Assembly: GCF_010560025.1 (NCBI RefSeq)
Contig: NZ_SAIY01000001.1
Coordinates: 372,001 to 436,000, forward strand
Direction of reading: 5' to 3'
Origin: Verrucosispora sioxanthis
Lineage (GTDB): Bacteria; Actinomycetota; Actinomycetes; Mycobacteriales; Micromonosporaceae
DNA length: 64,000 nt
Below are positions 35,506-47,060 of this stretch, piece by piece. The notes beneath the pieces are model-generated. The model did no database searches, was not told the origin of the DNA, and was given only the letters and a program-made list of their open reading frames with translations. Numbering within the stretch: the first letter of the stretch is position 1; the number at the start of each line of letters is the position of its first letter. Made by a program: the position numbers and the translations under genes.

Positions 35506-35934
35506 TCAGCTGGTCGCGCCGCGCCAGGGATCGACGACATTGATCCCTGTGTCAGTGAAGTCCTTAGTGTTCCGGGTGGCGAGGGTGGCGGCCTGGACGC
35601 GGCAGATGGCGGCGATCTGGGCGTCGAACCCATCGATCGGGTGGCCGAGTTTTTCCCGCACCGCGACCACGTCGGCGTAGGCACCGGCTGCGGCGAGGTC
35701 GAAGGGCAGCACCTGGCGAGGAAAGGCGGCGAAGATCTCGCTGGCAGCCTGGTGCAGTGATTCCCGGCGCTGGCCTTCCGGCAGCCGCGCAATGCCGTAG
35801 CGGATCTCGGCGACGGTGACGGCTGTGGTGTACAGGCCGGTGCTCGAACTCTGCTGGAGCCACGCGAGAACCACTGGAGCGGGCTCGGCCCGCATGAGCT
35901 CGGAGACAACGTTGGTGTCGAGAACGATCATCAT
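35506..35934 (-). CDS. PIN-domain toxin (VapC/FitB-like)
   Basis: 142 residues from ATG 35934 (ATG 35931 is the alternative). The PIN-nuclease acidic residues are present: Asp in VLDTNVVSEL, Glu in VAEIRYGIA, Asp in GFDAQIAAI, and TRNTKDF near the end. It would cleave RNA when freed from its antitoxin. Its start overlaps the antitoxin stop by 4 bases. The IRYGIARLP segment resembles the FitB subgroup. It appears intact. Confidence 0.93.
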   Translation of the reverse strand: MMIVLDTNVVSELMRAEPAPVVLAWLQQSSSTGLYTTAVTVAEIRYGIARLPEGQRRESLHQAASEIFAAFPRQVLPFDLAAAGAYADVVAVREKLGHPIDGFDAQIAAICRVQAATLATRNTKDFTDTGINVVDPWRGATS

Positions 35935-36176
35935 TCGGGCAGATCCGCCGCACGGGGGGCCGTGGAACGTGCCGGTACATCCAGCTCAACCCCACCGAGT
36001 CTGGTGAATCGATCGGTGAGTGCGCTGAACAGATCGTTTGCCGGTGCGTCCTCGGCAACTGCCGCAGTGAGTATGTCGCGGATCTCGGCCTCCATGGATC
36101 GGCCGTGTTGCGCAGCGCGGCGGCGCAGCTTGTCGCGCACGCTGTCGTCGAGATCTCTGATGCTGAGGGCTGCCAT
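35931..36176 (-). CDS. FitA-like ribbon-helix-helix antitoxin
   Basis: 81 residues from ATG 36176, preceded by GGGAGG. The N-terminus is a ribbon-helix-helix (ALSIRDLDDSVRDKLRRRAA then RSMEAEIRDIL), the DNA-binding form of FitA/VapB antitoxins. The C-terminal half (LFSALTDRFTRLGGVELDVP) would wrap the toxin and block its active site. The pair should autoregulate through a dyad upstream (36207-36216). Confidence 0.92.
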   Translation of the reverse strand: MAALSIRDLDDSVRDKLRRRAAQHGRSMEAEIRDILTAAVAEDAPANDLFSALTDRFTRLGGVELDVPARSTAPRAADLPE

Positions 36177-36206
36177 GCTGTTCCTCCCACCTACCCAATG
36201 AGAGCA

Positions 36207-36216
36207 ATGCTAGCAT
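36207..36216. promoter_or_regulatory. Palindrome upstream of the toxin-antitoxin pair
   Basis: ATGCTAGCAT is a perfect 10-bp palindrome 31 bases before the antitoxin start, AT-richer than its surroundings. It is a likely operator for the antitoxin, by analogy with FitAB. Confidence 0.5.
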
Positions 36217-36219
36217 GGG

Positions 36220-36954
36220 CTACCGCACGCTGGTCGGCGGGCCGAAGGCGACCGGCACCCCCGGCGAGTAGAGCACGCTGACCGGCGGCCCCTGCGGCGG
36301 CGGCAGCCCGGCGGCGGTCACCAGTTCGTCGTCCAGGTCGAGCAGTTCCGCGTGGTGCAGTGGCCAGCGGGGGTGCCAGTTCGGCAGGTGCCGGGTTCGT
36401 CGGTACGCCCGGGTGTGCAGGCCCCAGCGCGCGGTGACGAAGTGCTCCAGCGGCGTCGGCTCGGCGATCGGCTCGCCGACCCGCACCTCGATCCGGCTGG
36501 TCGTGCCGGTCGGGCCCGGCCACCGACGCCGGCAGCGGTAGCGGAGTCGGTCGCCGTCGCGTTCCAGGCTCATCGCCGACCACAGGTACGGCAGCCGCAG
36601 GGTGGCCCGGGCCACCAGCACCGGCACCAGCCGGGAGGCGTCGAGCGAGCGGAAGACCACGGCCCGTCGGCCGGAGCCGTCCACGGAGTACAACCGCACG
36701 TTGGTTTCCCAGAAGCTGCCGAAGTACGGCACACCCGGCCCGAAACCCAGCCCCAGACCGACCATCCGGAAGCCGATCAGCCCGACGTAGGTCAGCCCGT
36801 CGAGCGTGTCGGGGCGGGTGCCGGCCGGCAGCAGCGGTGCGACCCGCGCCGGCTCGACCGGCCAGTGCAGGAAGATCAGATCATCCCAGCGTTGCCGAAG
36901 GATCGCGCGGCGGAATCCCCGCACGGGCGCGACGTCGACCGGCTCGATGTCCAC
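36220..36954 (-). CDS. DUF2071 (YqjF-like) protein
   Basis: 244 residues from GTG 36954; GTG 36990 would add 12 Arg-rich residues. Family hallmarks are FLHWPVEPARVAPLLPAGTR near the N-terminus, YVGLIGFRM, the FGSFWETNVRLYSVDG segment and RWGLHTRAYRRTRHLPN in the second half. DUF2071 proteins share an acetoacetate-decarboxylase-like fold, but I see no catalytic lysine I can name. Cytoplasmic, function unknown. It stands alone between the toxin-antitoxin pair and the GGDEF gene, both on the same strand. Confidence 0.85.
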   Translation of the reverse strand: MDIEPVDVAPVRGFRRAILRQRWDDLIFLHWPVEPARVAPLLPAGTRPDTLDGLTYVGLIGFRMVGLGLGFGPGVPYFGSFWETNVRLYSVDGSGRRAVVFRSLDASRLVPVLVARATLRLPYLWSAMSLERDGDRLRYRCRRRWPGPTGTTSRIEVRVGEPIAEPTPLEHFVTARWGLHTRAYRRTRHLPNWHPRWPLHHAELLDLDDELVTAAGLPPPQGPPVSVLYSPGVPVAFGPPTSVR

Positions 36955-37017
36955 ACACCGATCCTGCCGGACCGGCCGACGCCGCCGCACCCGGCATGTC
37001 CGGGCCGCGATCGGCGG

Positions 37018-38610
37018 TCAGGTACCGGGGTGGCGGCTGCTAACCCGGTTACCGCCCGCCCGCTTCGCCGCGTACATCGCACCGTCCGCATGCGCCAAGG
37101 TCTCGCCGAGGGTGTACGCGGAGCCGCCGGCCACCCCGACGCTCACCGTCACCCGCCACGCCGCCATTCCGGCGACGGCGTCGACGGTCCGCTGGGCGAC
37201 CTGCTCGGCGGCACCGAGATCCGCCCCCGGCAGGATCGCGACGAACTCGTCGCCGCCCAGCCGGGCGACGAGATCGTCCCGGCGGACACTGGCCGCGACC
37301 ACCTGGGCCACCGCCCGCAGCACGTCGTCGCCGGTGGCGTGCCCCAACGAGTCGTTGACGTCCTTGAACCGGTCCACGTCCACGATCAGCACCGCCACCG
37401 GATCCGTCCCGGCCGCCGTGGGAGTGGCCAGGCGCTCCAGGAAGCTGTCCAGGCCACGCCGGTTGGCCACCCCGGTGAGGGGGTCGATCCGCGCGGCCCG
37501 TTCGGCCCGCTCGTGCTGCCACCGCAGCACGTCGTACGACTGCATCGTCACCGCCGCGTGCAGCCAGCGGTGCCGCTGACGCCACAGCAGTTCCGCGAGC
37601 GCGTCGCCGTAGGTGAGGCCGGGCAGCGCGTCGCGCGCCCCGTTCTTCGCCAGCAGCACGGCGTGCGTACGGTGCAGCGCCGCGGTGATCAGCCAGTCGC
37701 TGTCGGGAGACAGGCCGGTCACCGCCTCCTCGATGACACGCAGCGCCTCACCCGGCCGCCCGGACCGGCTGAGCGCGACGGCGTGGAACGGTCGGCACAG
37801 CAGTTGCTCCTGGTGCCCCTGTTGGACACCGTGCTCCTGCAGCGTCGCCAGGAACCGGGGGATGTCCTCCGCCGCACCGGCCGGGTCCTGACGGTCGGCG
37901 CGGGCGCACGCCGCGAACAGCGACGCGGAGAGCCGCCACACCTCCGCCTTGGGGCCGGAGGCTTCCGTCATCGCCCGCATCGCGTGCTCCTCGGCCACCG
38001 TGGTGTGCTTCTCCGCCTCGGCGACCTGACCCACCTGGTACAGCTCCAGGGCCCACATCAGGTTGAGTTCGGCGAGGTTGCACAGCCACATCGCCCGGTT
38101 GCCGTTGTCCGGGTACCCGGGTCGGCAGGTGGTCTCGTACGCCGCCTGGAACTGTGGCACCGCCAGCTCGTAGAGGCGCAGCTTCGCGTACCCGATCGCC
38201 AGCCCGGTACGGGCGTTGCCCTCGATCACCGGGTCGGGTTCGCCGGCCAGCAGAGCCGTCTCCGCGCGGACGAGATCCCGCAGGACGGCCTCGATGTCGT
38301 ACTCGGCGATGTCCTGGTCGCCGAGGCGCAGCCGCCGGTCGGCGCGCAGCGACAACGCGCAGGAGCGCCACCCGGCGCTGTTCTCCCGCTCGGCGGCGAC
38401 GAGCATCAGATCGGCGGCGGCGATCGCGGCGCGCAGGTCACCGAGCCGGGTCAACGCCACAACCCGCGCGAAGTGCATCGCCGCGGGGCCGTCACGCAGT
38501 TCCCCGGTCGGTTCCCGCAGTGCCGCGACCGCCTCCGCCAGCACCTGGGCCGCCCCACCGGCCTGCGCCTCCTCCAGTAGCCGCAGGGCTCGGAGGGTCA
38601 CATCGTCCAT
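37018..38610 (-). CDS. Diguanylate cyclase (GGDEF) with TPR-like sensor region
   Basis: 530 residues from ATG 38610. Residues about 1-350 are helical repeats of TPR type (for example AVPQFQAAYETTCRPGY). The GGDEF domain follows from about 365 (IDPLTGVANRRGLDSFLERL). The active-site GGDEF is intact at 452-456, and the product-inhibition I-site RxxD (RRDD, 443-446) is exactly five residues upstream. It should make c-di-GMP from GTP and be feedback-inhibited. There is no membrane helix, so it is a soluble cytoplasmic enzyme responding to a protein or metabolite through the repeats. In filamentous actinobacteria c-di-GMP controls development. Confidence 0.92.
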   Translation of the reverse strand: MDDVTLRALRLLEEAQAGGAAQVLAEAVAALREPTGELRDGPAAMHFARVVALTRLGDLRAAIAAADLMLVAAERENSAGWRSCALSLRADRRLRLGDQDIAEYDIEAVLRDLVRAETALLAGEPDPVIEGNARTGLAIGYAKLRLYELAVPQFQAAYETTCRPGYPDNGNRAMWLCNLAELNLMWALELYQVGQVAEAEKHTTVAEEHAMRAMTEASGPKAEVWRLSASLFAACARADRQDPAGAAEDIPRFLATLQEHGVQQGHQEQLLCRPFHAVALSRSGRPGEALRVIEEAVTGLSPDSDWLITAALHRTHAVLLAKNGARDALPGLTYGDALAELLWRQRHRWLHAAVTMQSYDVLRWQHERAERAARIDPLTGVANRRGLDSFLERLATPTAAGTDPVAVLIVDVDRFKDVNDSLGHATGDDVLRAVAQVVAASVRRDDLVARLGGDEFVAILPGADLGAAEQVAQRTVDAVAGMAAWRVTVSVGVAGGSAYTLGETLAHADGAMYAAKRAGGNRVSSRHPGT

Positions 38611-38659
38611 GCGGTCTCCTCCGCACCGCCCAGGGAAGAACAGCCCGATGGTACGGTAA

Positions 38660-39886
38660 TCAGCCCTCTTCGATAGCCTCCGACCGGTTCTGACTCTGCG
38701 TCAGCGGTCGCCAGGCGGCCAGAGCGACAAGCGCCATCGTCACCCCGGCGATCCAGAACGGTGTCGTGATACCCCAGACGCCGGCGATCAGACCACCGAG
38801 GAGGGAGCCGACCGCCGCCCCACCGAGATCGAGCACCGCGTACGCGCTGCCGACCCGGCCGAGCAGATGGGACGGCGCCAGCCGTTGTCGCAGCGACGCG
38901 ACGGTGACTCCCCAGACCATGCCGTGCGCGCTGAACACGACAAGGACGGCCACCACGACCCAGAGCGCCGTGGTGGTGGCCAGGATCAGGTGCGTGAGCA
39001 TCTCGACGACCAACCCGACCCGCAGCACCACGGTTCGTCCGAACGTCCGGACCAGCCGGGTCGCCAGCGCGGTGCCGGCCAGCCCACCGACCGCGAACGC
39101 GGTGAGCAGGAAGCCGTAGCCGACGTCGGAGACGCCCAGACGCTGCCGGCAGTAGAGCACGAACACCGCGAACGCGGCGCAGAAGGCGACGTTGCCCACG
39201 CCCATGCTCAGGGCCAGGGTCCGCAGCAGCCGGTGCCGCCACAGCCACCGCACCCCTTCGGCGATCGAGCGGATCACCGAGGCGTGCGTCGTGGCGGCCG
39301 GTGCCGGGGCCGGCCGCAACCTCACCAGCAGCACTGCGGCGAGGACGAACGTGAGTGCGTTGAGCCCGAACGGCGCCGCCGCGGCGATCACGAACAGCCA
39401 GGCGCCCAGCGGCTTGGCCACGAACTGGTTGCCGATCGTGAAGGTGGCGTAGAGCCGCGCGTTCGCGCTCGACAGCCGGTCGGGGGCGACCACCGATGGC
39501 AGCAGCGCGCCCATGGCGGTGTCGGCCAGCGTCTCCCCCGTACCGAGGAGGAAGAGCACCGCGTAGCAGACGGCCACGGTGACGGTTCCGGTGGCGATGG
39601 TGAGGGCCAGCGTGGTGAGGGCGGCGGCTCGGACCAGGTTCACCGTCACCACCAGGCGACGCCGGTCGAGCCGGTCCACGTAGGCGCCACTGAGCAGGGC
39701 GAACAACAACCAGGGCAACTGCTGTACGAAGACGGCACCGGCGACCAGCGCCGGGCTGTCGGTGATGGAGGCGATCAGCAGGGGGCCGGCCGCCATGGTG
39801 ATGCCGTCACCGACGTTGGACACCGCCGAGGCGGTCCAGAGTTTGGCGAAGTCCGCGCCGAGACGCGCGGAGGTCAGGGCAGGCAA
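38660..39886 (-). CDS. MFS transporter (MFS_3 / enterobactin-exporter-like efflux protein)
   Basis: 408 residues from TTG 39886, chosen because GAGGAG lies just upstream; GTG 39952 would add a hydrophilic 22-residue leader. Twelve membrane helices are predicted. Family motifs include ASAVSNVGDGITMAAGPLL in helix 1, the loop GAYVDRLDRRRLV between helices 2 and 3, and DTAMGALLPSVVAPDRLSSA. MFS_3 members export macrolides, siderophores or other drugs. An 18-codon open frame with a strong ribosome-binding site precedes it and could act as a leader peptide. Confidence 0.87.
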   Translation of the reverse strand: MPALTSARLGADFAKLWTASAVSNVGDGITMAAGPLLIASITDSPALVAGAVFVQQLPWLLFALLSGAYVDRLDRRRLVVTVNLVRAAALTTLALTIATGTVTVAVCYAVLFLLGTGETLADTAMGALLPSVVAPDRLSSANARLYATFTIGNQFVAKPLGAWLFVIAAAAPFGLNALTFVLAAVLLVRLRPAPAPAATTHASVIRSIAEGVRWLWRHRLLRTLALSMGVGNVAFCAAFAVFVLYCRQRLGVSDVGYGFLLTAFAVGGLAGTALATRLVRTFGRTVVLRVGLVVEMLTHLILATTTALWVVVAVLVVFSAHGMVWGVTVASLRQRLAPSHLLGRVGSAYAVLDLGGAAVGSLLGGLIAGVWGITTPFWIAGVTMALVALAAWRPLTQSQNRSEAIEEG

Positions 39887-39982
39887 GATTGCTCCTCGAG
39901 CTGGAAGGGAACGGCCGTCAGGGGACCGCTCCGCGGCGAGGAGCACCGCCACCGCCGGTGGACCGACGGTGGGCCGCGCAGG

Positions 39983-40039
39983 TCAGCGCACGGTGAGCTC
40001 TCGCGCCGGAGCGGGGGCCGTGACCAGGTCGAAGCGCAT
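39983..40039 (-). CDS. Possible 18-residue leader peptide upstream of the MFS gene
   Basis: ATG 40039 is preceded by ACAGGAG at ideal spacing and encodes MRFDLVTAPAPARELTVR before TGA. It ends 96 bases before the transporter start. Translation-linked leader peptides control several antibiotic-export genes in actinobacteria; GC-rich dyads between the two (around 39946-39970, CCACCG/CGGTGG) could form alternative hairpins. The peptide resembles no protein I know, so coding is inferred from the ribosome-binding site alone. Confidence 0.4.
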   Translation of the reverse strand: MRFDLVTAPAPARELTVR

Positions 40040-40164
40040 CTCAACTCCTGTCCGTCGCCGGATGTCGACGCGCACGATAGTCATCCGATGTCGTACGACG
40101 ACACCGGTTTTCGCCGGGTCGCGCTGCGCCCGTGGGTCGCGACATCGGTCGATACAGTGACCCG

Positions 40165-41427
40165 GTGGAGCAGATCAGCCGGCGGCGGTTCGTCGACGAG
40201 ATCGTGGCCGTCACCCGGGACCGGCAGGCCACCACTCACCTCTACGTGATGCTGCGCGAGGGCGGGGCCATCGGCGTGCAATGGGAGCAGCCCGGTCTGG
40301 ACCATCTGCGGGAGTTCCGCGTGGTCGACCCGGACGGGCCCGTCTGCCCGCACTGCCTGATCATCGAGACGGTGGTGAGACTGGCCCCTGTCCTGCCGCT
40401 CGACATGCTGCGGACGGCCCGTGCCCGGGTGCAGTACGAGCGGGTCCTGCGTGCCGGGATGCTGCCGGCGCCCGCGTTCGCCCGGCAGTCGGCGAGTCGT
40501 GAGGTCACCTGGTTGGGGGACTGCCACGGGGCGACCGGCAATCCGCACACCGACGCGGACTGCGCCGAACACGCGGCGATCGGTCCCGCCGTGGTCAGCG
40601 ATCCGCTCGACGTCGACCCCGTGGCGACGCTGCCCCGGGCACTGCTCGAGATGACCGACGTCGCCGACGTCCGGGACCGGCTGCGGCTCGCCCGCGACTG
40701 GCGCGACACCGCCGCCGAACTGGCGCGGCGCAGCCGTTGGGCCGCGACGACCTGGGGTTTCCTGCGCAGTTCCGCGGTGCTGGGTGTCCCGGTGGCCGGG
40801 GTGCCGGGGCTGGTCCACGCCCTCGACCCGGACGTGCCGGCCGACGACCGTCCCTTCGCCGAGGCGTACGCGACGGCGATGCGGTCGCTTGCCGGTCAGG
40901 GCGACCTGGTCTACGCGGACCGGGTCTGCCTGGTGCCCGACCCGGTGCCCGGAAGTCAGCGGATGCCCAGCTTCGCCGGTGCGGTGGACGTGGCCGCCGG
41001 GCAACCGGTACGCACGTTGCGGCTGCCGTCGCCCCGCCGGCCGCTGAGCCGGCTCGGCCGCGGGATCCTGCTGCTGTTCGAGGCGCGGCACGTGATGCTG
41101 ATCCGCCACGTCCAGCGTGATCCGGACTGGGAGTCCGAGGCGGCGCTGCACCTGTTCGAGTTCGGCATGCTCGAGGAACTCGGCGGTCCCGCGTATACCT
41201 CGGCCGTGGCCGCCTACCTGGACGCTCTGCGGCGCGAGGGTGAGTTGCTCGCCCGGCCGCAGCAGGTCCTGGACCGCCGCGAACGCCGGGCGCTCGCCAG
41301 TATCTTCGGCGACATCGACGACGAGGAACTGCACCTGTGGGGTTCGGTCGCCTACCGCAACGCGATCATGGTGATGCTGGGCAGCCAGGCCGCCTTCGCC
41401 GAACATCTTCGCCGGCAGGCGTCCTGA
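40165..41427 (+). CDS. Hypothetical protein with two Cys clusters
   Basis: 420 residues from GTG 40165; an upstream GTG (40132) is also open and neither has a clear ribosome-binding site, so a leaderless mRNA is possible. I do not recognise the family. The N-terminus (RRRFVDEIVAVTRDRQATTH) predicts alpha/beta structure. CPHCLIIE near residue 66 and GDCHGATGNPHTDADCAEHA near 125 hold Cys and His spaced as in metal sites. The C-terminal third is helical, with LLLFEARHVMLIRHVQRDP and EALHLFEFGMLEEL-like segments. No membrane helix. It is divergent from the leader/MFS unit across a spacer that contains the palindrome GTCGTACGAC (40090-40099). Confidence 0.6.
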   Translation: MEQISRRRFVDEIVAVTRDRQATTHLYVMLREGGAIGVQWEQPGLDHLREFRVVDPDGPVCPHCLIIETVVRLAPVLPLDMLRTARARVQYERVLRAGMLPAPAFARQSASREVTWLGDCHGATGNPHTDADCAEHAAIGPAVVSDPLDVDPVATLPRALLEMTDVADVRDRLRLARDWRDTAAELARRSRWAATTWGFLRSSAVLGVPVAGVPGLVHALDPDVPADDRPFAEAYATAMRSLAGQGDLVYADRVCLVPDPVPGSQRMPSFAGAVDVAAGQPVRTLRLPSPRRPLSRLGRGILLLFEARHVMLIRHVQRDPDWESEAALHLFEFGMLEELGGPAYTSAVAAYLDALRREGELLARPQQVLDRRERRALASIFGDIDDEELHLWGSVAYRNAIMVMLGSQAAFAEHLRRQAS

Positions 41428-41443
41428 ACCGACAGCGGGCCGG

Positions 41444-41484
41444 CCCGGGTGGGTGGGTTCGGTGCGCGAACCCACCCACCGGGG
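41444..41484. terminator. Bidirectional hairpin terminator
   Basis: Left arm 41444-41461 pairs with 41467-41484 over 18 positions with one mismatch; the inner 14 bp (GGTGGGTGGGTTCG) are perfect. It separates the convergent unknown gene and the GH141-like gene. Confidence 0.75.
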
Positions 41485-41488
41485 GGCG

Positions 41489-44868
<3,380 letters not shown>

Positions 44869-44875
44869 CGGACGC

Positions 44876-46063
44876 CTACTTCCAGCGCTGCGGGTAACCC
44901 GGCAGGTCGGTGCAGCCGCACATGGCGTAGTGCAGCGGCGGCATGTTCGGGTCGAGATAGCTGTCCAGGTTCTCCTGGGTGATCGTCGGCTGGGGCAGCT
45001 TCCACGGGTCGGACACCTGCTGGCCGTCGAGGATCCGCAGCGCTGCGATGATCGGCGTACGCCACTGGTAGGTCGGGTACGTGGGCGCGATCGCGGTGAG
45101 CCCCTCGTCCTTCCACATCTTGAGGAAGTCGAGCTGGTCCTCACCGTTGATCGGCGGCACCGGCTGACCGGCGTCCTGGAACGCCTCCACCGCCGCGACG
45201 GCGACCGCGCCCGCGTCCATCCAGACGCCGTCGATGGTGCCGTGCCGCTGGATGTAGTCGTTGACGATCTTCTTGGTCTTGGCCGGGTCGCCGTCGGTGA
45301 ACTCGACACCGACCACGTCGACCTGCGCCTTGTCGAACGCCACCTTCGCGGCGGACCACCGGGTCTCCAGCACGTCGACACCGGGCAGGATGCGCAGCGC
45401 GAGGACCTTGCCGCCGGGTTTCATCCGCTGGCTGACGAACTCCGCGCCGACGTGGCCGAACCCGTACCCGCCGATCGGGTTGATGAACGTCACCGGGCAG
45501 TCGGTGTCCACGCCACGGTCGAAGACGATGACCGGCAGACCGGCGTCGCAGGCCGCCGTCACGGCCGGGGTGAGCGTGGCGGTGGTGTTCGGCGAGACGA
45601 TGAGCGCGTCGCAGCTCTTGCCGAGCAGGTCGTTGATGTCGGCGATCTGCTTCTGGTCCTTGCCCTCGGCGTCGACGTGGACGAACTCGGAGATCCGGTC
45701 GCCCTGCGCCTCGACCTCGGCCTGCATGGTCTTGAAGCCGACCTGCCGCCACGGGTTGTTCAGCGCCGCGTTCGAGAAGCAGATCTTGTGGGGGCCGTCC
45801 TTCTTGAACTTGGCGGTGTCCACCATCTTCGGGTTGAGCACCTGCTCCCACGGCTTGTCGGCCGGCCCGGTCGGTGCGGCGTCGAGCAACGCGAGTTCGT
45901 TGTCGTAGTCGGCCTGCACGAAGAACTTCGACTGCTCGCCGGTGCCGGCCCCGGCCGGTGGTGCGGAGGCACCGTCCGACGGGGTCGCCACGGGCTCGTC
46001 GGTGGCACAGCCGACGAGGGACACCAGGAGGAGCGCGGCCGTGGCCGCCATGTGTCGTTTCAT
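44876..46063 (-). CDS. Ribose-type ABC transporter sugar-binding lipoprotein
   Basis: 395 residues from ATG 46063. The lipobox is LVGC (Cys19), followed by a Pro/Ala spacer. It is a type 1 periplasmic-binding protein: KICFSNAALNNPWRQVGFKT, CDALIVSPNTTATLTPAV and GLPVIVFDRGVDTDCPV are typical of RbsB/TorT-like receptors. It captures a monosaccharide or sugar derivative outside the membrane and docks on the two permeases encoded upstream. The C-terminus ends with an extra CGCTDLPGYP segment. Confidence 0.92.
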   Translation of the reverse strand: MKRHMAATAALLLVSLVGCATDEPVATPSDGASAPPAGAGTGEQSKFFVQADYDNELALLDAAPTGPADKPWEQVLNPKMVDTAKFKKDGPHKICFSNAALNNPWRQVGFKTMQAEVEAQGDRISEFVHVDAEGKDQKQIADINDLLGKSCDALIVSPNTTATLTPAVTAACDAGLPVIVFDRGVDTDCPVTFINPIGGYGFGHVGAEFVSQRMKPGGKVLALRILPGVDVLETRWSAAKVAFDKAQVDVVGVEFTDGDPAKTKKIVNDYIQRHGTIDGVWMDAGAVAVAAVEAFQDAGQPVPPINGEDQLDFLKMWKDEGLTAIAPTYPTYQWRTPIIAALRILDGQQVSDPWKLPQPTITQENLDSYLDPNMPPLHYAMCGCTDLPGYPQRWK

Positions 46064-46075
46064 GAAGGATTCCCC

Positions 46076-47059
46076 TTATCTCGACGTGGAACGTCGGGTC
46101 GAGACCGCCACGGCGAACAGGATGATGGCGCCCTGGACGGTCGGTCTGAGGGCGCCGGAGACGCCGTAGAAGTTCATGAGCGTGAAGAGCAGTTCCAGGG
46201 TCAGCGCGCCGAGCATCGCGCCGGCGACCGAGCCACGTCCGCCACCCAGGGCGACGCCGCCGAGGACGACCGCGGTGATGGCACCGAACTCCAGACCGGC
46301 ACCGGCCTGGAAGGACACCCCGCTGTAGCCGCCGATCAGGATGGCCGCGACGGCGGCGGCGAGGCCGCTGAGCATGAAGGCGATGGTCCGGGTACGGGCC
46401 ACCCGGGCGCCGCTCAGCGCCGCCGTCCGCGCGTTGTCCCCGACCGCGACCAGGATCCGGCCGAAGTCGGAGCGCATCAGCAGCACCGCGAGCGTGGCGA
46501 GGACCAGCAGGACGACCAGGGCGTACGGGATGCGGCCGAGCACCGGAACGTCCTCGAAGGCACGCCGGCCGAACCGACGGAACTCCTCCGACAGCCCGCC
46601 CTTCGGCGCGCCGTCGGACCAGAGATAGACCGCCCCCACCAGGATCAGGAACATGCCGAGGGTGGTGATGAACGAGGGCACCCGCAGCCGCGTGGTGATG
46701 AGCCCGTTGACCAGCCCGACGAGCACCCCACCGGCGAGCAGCACCAGCACCACCGGCCAGGTCCGGGACGGATCGCTGTCGATGAGCCGGGCGGCGACCA
46801 CGACCTGCGCGGTGACCAACGAGCCCACGGACAGGTCGAACTCACCGGAGACGATCACGAAGTACTGACCGGCGGCGAGCAGGATGATCGGCGCCGACCG
46901 GCCGAGGAAGGACATCAGGGAGGCCGGAGCCAGGAAGTCGGGCTGGCGTACGGCGACCAGAACCAGCAGCACCGCGAGTATCGCGAGCAGGGGCAGCAGG
47001 CCGCCGGCGCGTACCCGGGACAGCTGGGGCGGCAGCGGGCGACGCTGGACGAGCTGCAT
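46076..47059 (-). CDS. Ribose-type ABC transporter permease 2
   Basis: 327 residues from ATG 47059, 1 base after the first permease stops. BPD_transp_2 (RbsC-like) fold with eight to ten helices. The motif GEFDLSVGSLVTAQVVVAA near residue 70 and AVVLGGVALGGGRGSVAGAM near 260 are family signatures. It forms a heterodimeric channel with the other permease. Single-subunit RbsC systems use a homodimer, so this importer belongs to the two-permease type. Confidence 0.92.
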   Translation of the reverse strand: MQLVQRRPLPPQLSRVRAGGLLPLLAILAVLLVLVAVRQPDFLAPASLMSFLGRSAPIILLAAGQYFVIVSGEFDLSVGSLVTAQVVVAARLIDSDPSRTWPVVLVLLAGGVLVGLVNGLITTRLRVPSFITTLGMFLILVGAVYLWSDGAPKGGLSEEFRRFGRRAFEDVPVLGRIPYALVVLLVLATLAVLLMRSDFGRILVAVGDNARTAALSGARVARTRTIAFMLSGLAAAVAAILIGGYSGVSFQAGAGLEFGAITAVVLGGVALGGGRGSVAGAMLGALTLELLFTLMNFYGVSGALRPTVQGAIILFAVAVSTRRSTSR

Positions 47060-47060
47060 G

